NCBI GenBank assembly: GCA_045650185.1
Contig: JAZRQY010000024.1
Location: 1-16,178 of the forward strand
DNA length: 16,178 nt
DNA from: Scatosoma sp045650185
GTDB lineage: Bacteria; Bacillota; Clostridia; Christensenellales; Borkfalkiaceae
Reading direction: 5' to 3'
The notes beneath the pieces were generated by a model that saw only the letters and a program-made list of their open reading frames with translations, made no database searches and was not told where the DNA came from. How positions within the stretch are numbered: the stretch's first letter is position 1; every line of letters begins with the position of its first letter. Both the position numbers and the translations under genes were made by a program. Below are positions 13,818 through 16,178 of this stretch, piece by piece.

Positions 13818-13845
13818 TTACAAAGGCTTGATTACGTTCGTACGC

Positions 13846-13874
13846 AAAAAGCGTGGCATACACCACGCTTTTTT
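13846..13874. terminator. Bidirectional terminator between the small membrane gene and the NahK-like gene
   Basis: Eleven-base perfect arms AAAAAGCGTGG (13846-13856) and CCACGCTTTTT (13863-13873) close a 6-base loop. T runs occur on both strands. It sits between two converging genes and probably ends both. Confidence 0.92.
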
Positions 13875-13879
13875 ATCTG

Positions 13880-14989
13880 TTATTTTGCATATTTTTCAAC
13901 GATTTGTTGCATCGTATCCAGCTTTTCAAGCATTCTCCGTGCCAAAACCAAATGACATCTTGCACGGTCAAGGTTTTGCCTCTCGTAATGCACACGGAAA
14001 TACTTATCCCCGTCCAAGTAATCGGAAAGGAAACGAATACCGCACTCTACCGTCATCGCAAAAGCGCCCAAAGCCAAGGTTTCCACCTCTTTTTGGGTCA
14101 TCATCGACTTCAACTCGCTGACAAACCCCTTGGTAAACGCCTCATATTTATCCATATCCAAGGCAATTTTATCTAGGTCCGTTTCGTCCTCACCGCAGGT
14201 ATTGCCGACAATGCGAATCGCATCACCAAAATCGCAAGCCACCAACCCGGGCATTACGGTATCGAGATCGATAACGGAAAGATGTTCTTGTGTCTGTTCA
14301 TCAAACAAAACGTTGCTGGTTTTCGTATCGTTATGGGTAACACGCAGAGGCAAATCCCCATTGCGTTGCAGCTTGTAGAGCTTGGTTGCCTCTTCCTCTA
14401 ACGCCAAATACCCTTCGATTTCCTCGCAAACGCTCTCCTTTCTACCAGCAAAATCGTCCTCGATTGCCCTTTTGAAGATGTCGTAGCGGTTGACCGTATT
14501 ATGGAAATGAGGGATTACGATATGTAAATCCTTAACGGGATAATCCGCAAGGTATTTTTGGAATTTACCAAAAGCGCGCCCCGATTCCTCTGCAACCTTC
14601 ACCGTAGAAGCCTCCAAGAGGGAAACGGAATCATCAATATATCGACAGCAACGCCAAAACTCACCGTCGTCTAACCACGTATAATATTTCCCGTCTTTTG
14701 TCTTTTGATAATGCAAGACGAAACGCTTTGCGCTAATGCCCGTCGCCTTAATCTTTTCCCGTATATACTCGGTAACGTTGACGATATTTTCCATCATCGC
14801 TACGGGGTCCTTGAATACGTAAGTATTCACCCGTTGCAAGATATAATCCTTCAACTCTCCGTTTCGAATAAAATACACCTTGTAAGTTTCGTTAATATGT
14901 CCGCTGTTGATCACTTCACAACGCGAATACTCCCCCGCAATTTCAAAACGCGACAATACCTTTAAAACTTTGGTTTCGTTGATATTCAT
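13880..14989 (-). CDS. N-acetylhexosamine 1-kinase-like phosphotransferase
   Basis: The 369-residue product belongs to the aminoglycoside phosphotransferase/choline kinase fold and most resembles NahK, which phosphorylates N-acetylhexosamines at the anomeric carbon in bifidobacterial galacto- and lacto-N-biose use. The catalytic loop is THNDTKTSNVLFD (D221, N226). The metal-binding motif is VIDLDTVMPG (D241, D243), and DFGDAIRI follows at 253-260. An N-terminal nucleotide-binding lobe includes SGHINETYKV and YILQRVN. No phosphorylase (lnpA) or GalNAc/GlcNAc operon genes are next to it, so the sugar substrate is inference. An AGGAAAG site and a perfect-consensus promoter precede it. Length is normal for the family. 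Confidence 0.82.
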   Translation of the reverse strand: MNINETKVLKVLSRFEIAGEYSRCEVINSGHINETYKVYFIRNGELKDYILQRVNTYVFKDPVAMMENIVNVTEYIREKIKATGISAKRFVLHYQKTKDGKYYTWLDDGEFWRCCRYIDDSVSLLEASTVKVAEESGRAFGKFQKYLADYPVKDLHIVIPHFHNTVNRYDIFKRAIEDDFAGRKESVCEEIEGYLALEEEATKLYKLQRNGDLPLRVTHNDTKTSNVLFDEQTQEHLSVIDLDTVMPGLVACDFGDAIRIVGNTCGEDETDLDKIALDMDKYEAFTKGFVSELKSMMTQKEVETLALGAFAMTVECGIRFLSDYLDGDKYFRVHYERQNLDRARCHLVLARRMLEKLDTMQQIVEKYAK

Positions 14990-15009
14990 ACTTTCCTACC
15001 TAAATCATT

Positions 15010-15039
15010 TTGACGAACACTCAGCATTTACGATTATAA
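15010..15039 (+). promoter_or_regulatory. Possible plus-strand promoter sharing the -10 region with the divergent promoter
   Basis: On the plus strand, TTGACG (15010-15015), an 18-nt spacer and TTATAA (15034-15039) form a plausible promoter. Its -10 overlaps that of the minus-strand promoter. It would start transcripts for the deacetylase near 15046. A second TTGACG at 15088 has no good -10 that leaves room for the start codon. Confidence 0.4.
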
Positions 15040-15061
15040 CATAGAAACTCTTTTTTGTCAA
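15033..15061 (-). promoter_or_regulatory. Perfect-consensus sigma-A promoter of the NahK-like gene
   Basis: On the minus strand, TTGACA (15056-15061), exactly 17 nt, then TATAAT (15033-15038), with TG one base upstream of the -10. Every core position matches consensus, suggesting strong basal expression. Transcription should start near 15026. Confidence 0.88.
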
Positions 15062-15112
15062 GTAGCTTTATCAAAAATACATATTTATTGACGAATAAGC
15101 CATAATTATTAT

Positions 15113-15946
15113 ATGCTTATCCGCCTGAAAGTTTGTGCTCTTTTTTACGCTTTTCTACAGTTTATGCTGCCCCTTTCCGAGGCAGTACACAAAGAGGAAA
15201 CAGCAACCACGCACACAGACTATCGCGTAGAGTCTATACAATACGCCGCAAGCCCCAACAATGCTGGCGGCGATTACTGGGGGACGGAATCCGTTGATAT
15301 TTCCCAAGTTCAGCCACAGCGGAAGCTGTTGGCGCTGACCTTTGACGACGCACCTGCTTCTACTTTAGAGGAAATCGTCGCCGTGTTTTTAAGCTATAAT
15401 CAAGCCCACCCCGACGCGCCTGCCAACGCAACTCTCTTTTGCAACGGAGCGCGCATTAGCCCTGCCACAAGTTCCGCGCTATCTGCCGCCACAGCCGTAG
15501 GATTTGAGCTCGGCAACCACACCCAACACCATTACGACCTTTCCACCCTCACCGAGGAAGAGCTGGAGGATGAAATCGAACGCACCGATCGGCTGTTGTA
15601 TCCGTTTGATAAGCGGCATTTACATCTCTTGCGCGCCCCCTACGGACGAATCAGCGACGCCGTGCGGATGATTGCAAAGACGCCGATTATCGATTGGTTT
15701 ATCGACACCAACGACTGGACGGGTGTTTCCGAAGAAGAAATTTACGACGTCGTCTGGAAGAATAAGTCAGACGGCGCTATCGTCCTGATGCACGACGGCT
15801 ACCCAAATACCGTGGATGCCTTAAAGCGGCTGTTGCCCGACCTATACGGGGCAGGATACCAAGCCGTCAGCGTTTCGCAAATGGCGAAGGCGCACGGTTG
15901 TAAGTTAAAGATTGGGTGCGTATACACACGCGCGCGCAAGCAATAA
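15113..15946 (+). CDS. Secreted polysaccharide deacetylase (NodB homology domain)
   Basis: These metal-dependent enzymes remove acetyl groups from peptidoglycan sugars or other polysaccharides outside the cell. The 277-residue product starts with a signal peptide (basic MLIRLK, hydrophobic core 7-21, likely cleavage after SEA24). All NodB motifs are visible: TFDDAP (D78 base, D79 metal), NHTQHH (H136 and H140, metal), RAPYGR (R174-G178), IDTNDW (198-202) and LMHDG (H227). An active enzyme is expected. The ATG at 15113 has no Shine-Dalgarno sequence, but no earlier in-frame start exists after a stop at 15089 and later starts would cut the signal peptide. It is transcribed divergently from the NahK-like gene. 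The substrate, probably peptidoglycan, is inferred. Confidence 0.85.
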   Translation: MLIRLKVCALFYAFLQFMLPLSEAVHKEETATTHTDYRVESIQYAASPNNAGGDYWGTESVDISQVQPQRKLLALTFDDAPASTLEEIVAVFLSYNQAHPDAPANATLFCNGARISPATSSALSAATAVGFELGNHTQHHYDLSTLTEEELEDEIERTDRLLYPFDKRHLHLLRAPYGRISDAVRMIAKTPIIDWFIDTNDWTGVSEEEIYDVVWKNKSDGAIVLMHDGYPNTVDALKRLLPDLYGAGYQAVSVSQMAKAHGCKLKIGCVYTRARKQ

Positions 15947-15981
15947 AAAGCTCCACAGCTTATCACCGCTGCGGAGCTTTT
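15946..15981. terminator. Bidirectional terminator after the deacetylase gene
   Basis: Arms 15946-15959 and 15968-15981 pair as AAAAGCTCC-CAGC with GCTG-GGAGCTTTT, with a single A-C mismatch. T runs stand on both strands. The first base overlaps the stop codon of the deacetylase. The converging ACT-domain gene ends 17 nt beyond, so both probably terminate here. Confidence 0.9.
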
Positions 15982-15997
15982 CATTCGTTATATCCGA

Positions 15998-16178
15998 TTA
16001 TTGTTCCGAAAAGAATTCGTGGTAGACAGCGCGGATACAGCTTTCGTAATCCTTGCTTTCCACGCCGACGATGATGTTCAACTCGCTAGAGCCTTGGTCA
16101 ATCATATTGACGTTGATACCGCTTTCCGACAAAGCCTTAAACAGTCTTGCCGAAGTAAAGTCGGATCGTAGCCATGTC
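15998..16178 (-). CDS. ACT-domain C-terminus, probably aspartate kinase (cut by window edge)
   Basis: About 59 C-terminal residues are visible, including SARLFKALSESGINVNMIDQ, then GSSELNIIVGVESKDYESCI and RAVYHEFFSEQ before the stop at 15998. The pattern of a helix, then INVxMIxQGSSE, then a beta strand and RAxYxEFF matches the last ACT domain of clostridial aspartate kinase, the first enzyme of lysine and threonine synthesis. That domain mediates feedback inhibition by amino acids. The catalytic domain lies outside the window, so other ACT-domain proteins cannot be excluded. The outermost few codons (16160-16178) fit the family less well than the rest. Confidence 0.7.
   Translation of the reverse strand, partial: TWLRSDFTSARLFKALSESGINVNMIDQGSSELNIIVGVESKDYESCIRAVYHEFFSEQ

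Overview
The window looks like chromosomal core-genome DNA from a Gram-positive, low-to-mid GC bacterium, most likely a clostridial lineage (class Clostridia, perhaps an uncultured gut group). This rests on three things. The ribosome binding sites are strong AGGAGG types, and several promoters are near-consensus sigma-A type. The gene neighbourhoods are typical of Firmicutes: S10-L3-L4-L23, pgk-tpiA-gpmI, and secG-rnr-smpB. The individual proteins also look clostridial. The species assignment is inference; no rRNA or marker search could be run.

Layout. From 1 to 2169 on the minus strand lies the start of the S10 ribosomal-protein operon: a TTGACA-17-TATTAT promoter, a roughly 240-nt structured leader, then rpsJ, rplC, rplD and a truncated rplW. 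Upstream on the same strand is typA/bipA (2325-4154) with its own promoter. Next comes a minus-strand operon for thymidylate and folate metabolism (a TIGR04076-like small protein, thyA, folA), ending in a clear terminator at 4261-4290. A divergent promoter region (5967-6129) separates it from a plus-strand glycolytic operon (pgk, tpiA, gpmI; 6130-9873). A new promoter then drives secG, followed by a terminator, and after that rnr and smpB overlap by four bases (10353-12904), forming an RNA-decay and ribosome-rescue pair.

From 12935 onward the genes are single accessory genes separated by hairpin terminators that could serve both strands. These are a nitrilase-fold protein that lacks all three catalytic residues (minus), a 30-residue membrane peptide (plus), an N-acetylhexosamine 1-kinase-like phosphotransferase (minus), a secreted NodB-type polysaccharide deacetylase (plus), and the C-terminal end of an ACT-domain protein, probably aspartate kinase (minus, cut by the window end).

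Most of the window is ordinary housekeeping sequence. I saw no mobile element, CRISPR array, tRNA or rRNA. The points worth a second look are the catalytically dead nitrilase-fold protein, the long S10 leader, a roughly 38-residue insertion in phosphoglycerate kinase, a perfect palindrome abutting the pgk promoter, a REP-like palindrome before gpmI that shares a 15-mer with folA, and rnr translation starting just after a terminator with no Shine-Dalgarno sequence.
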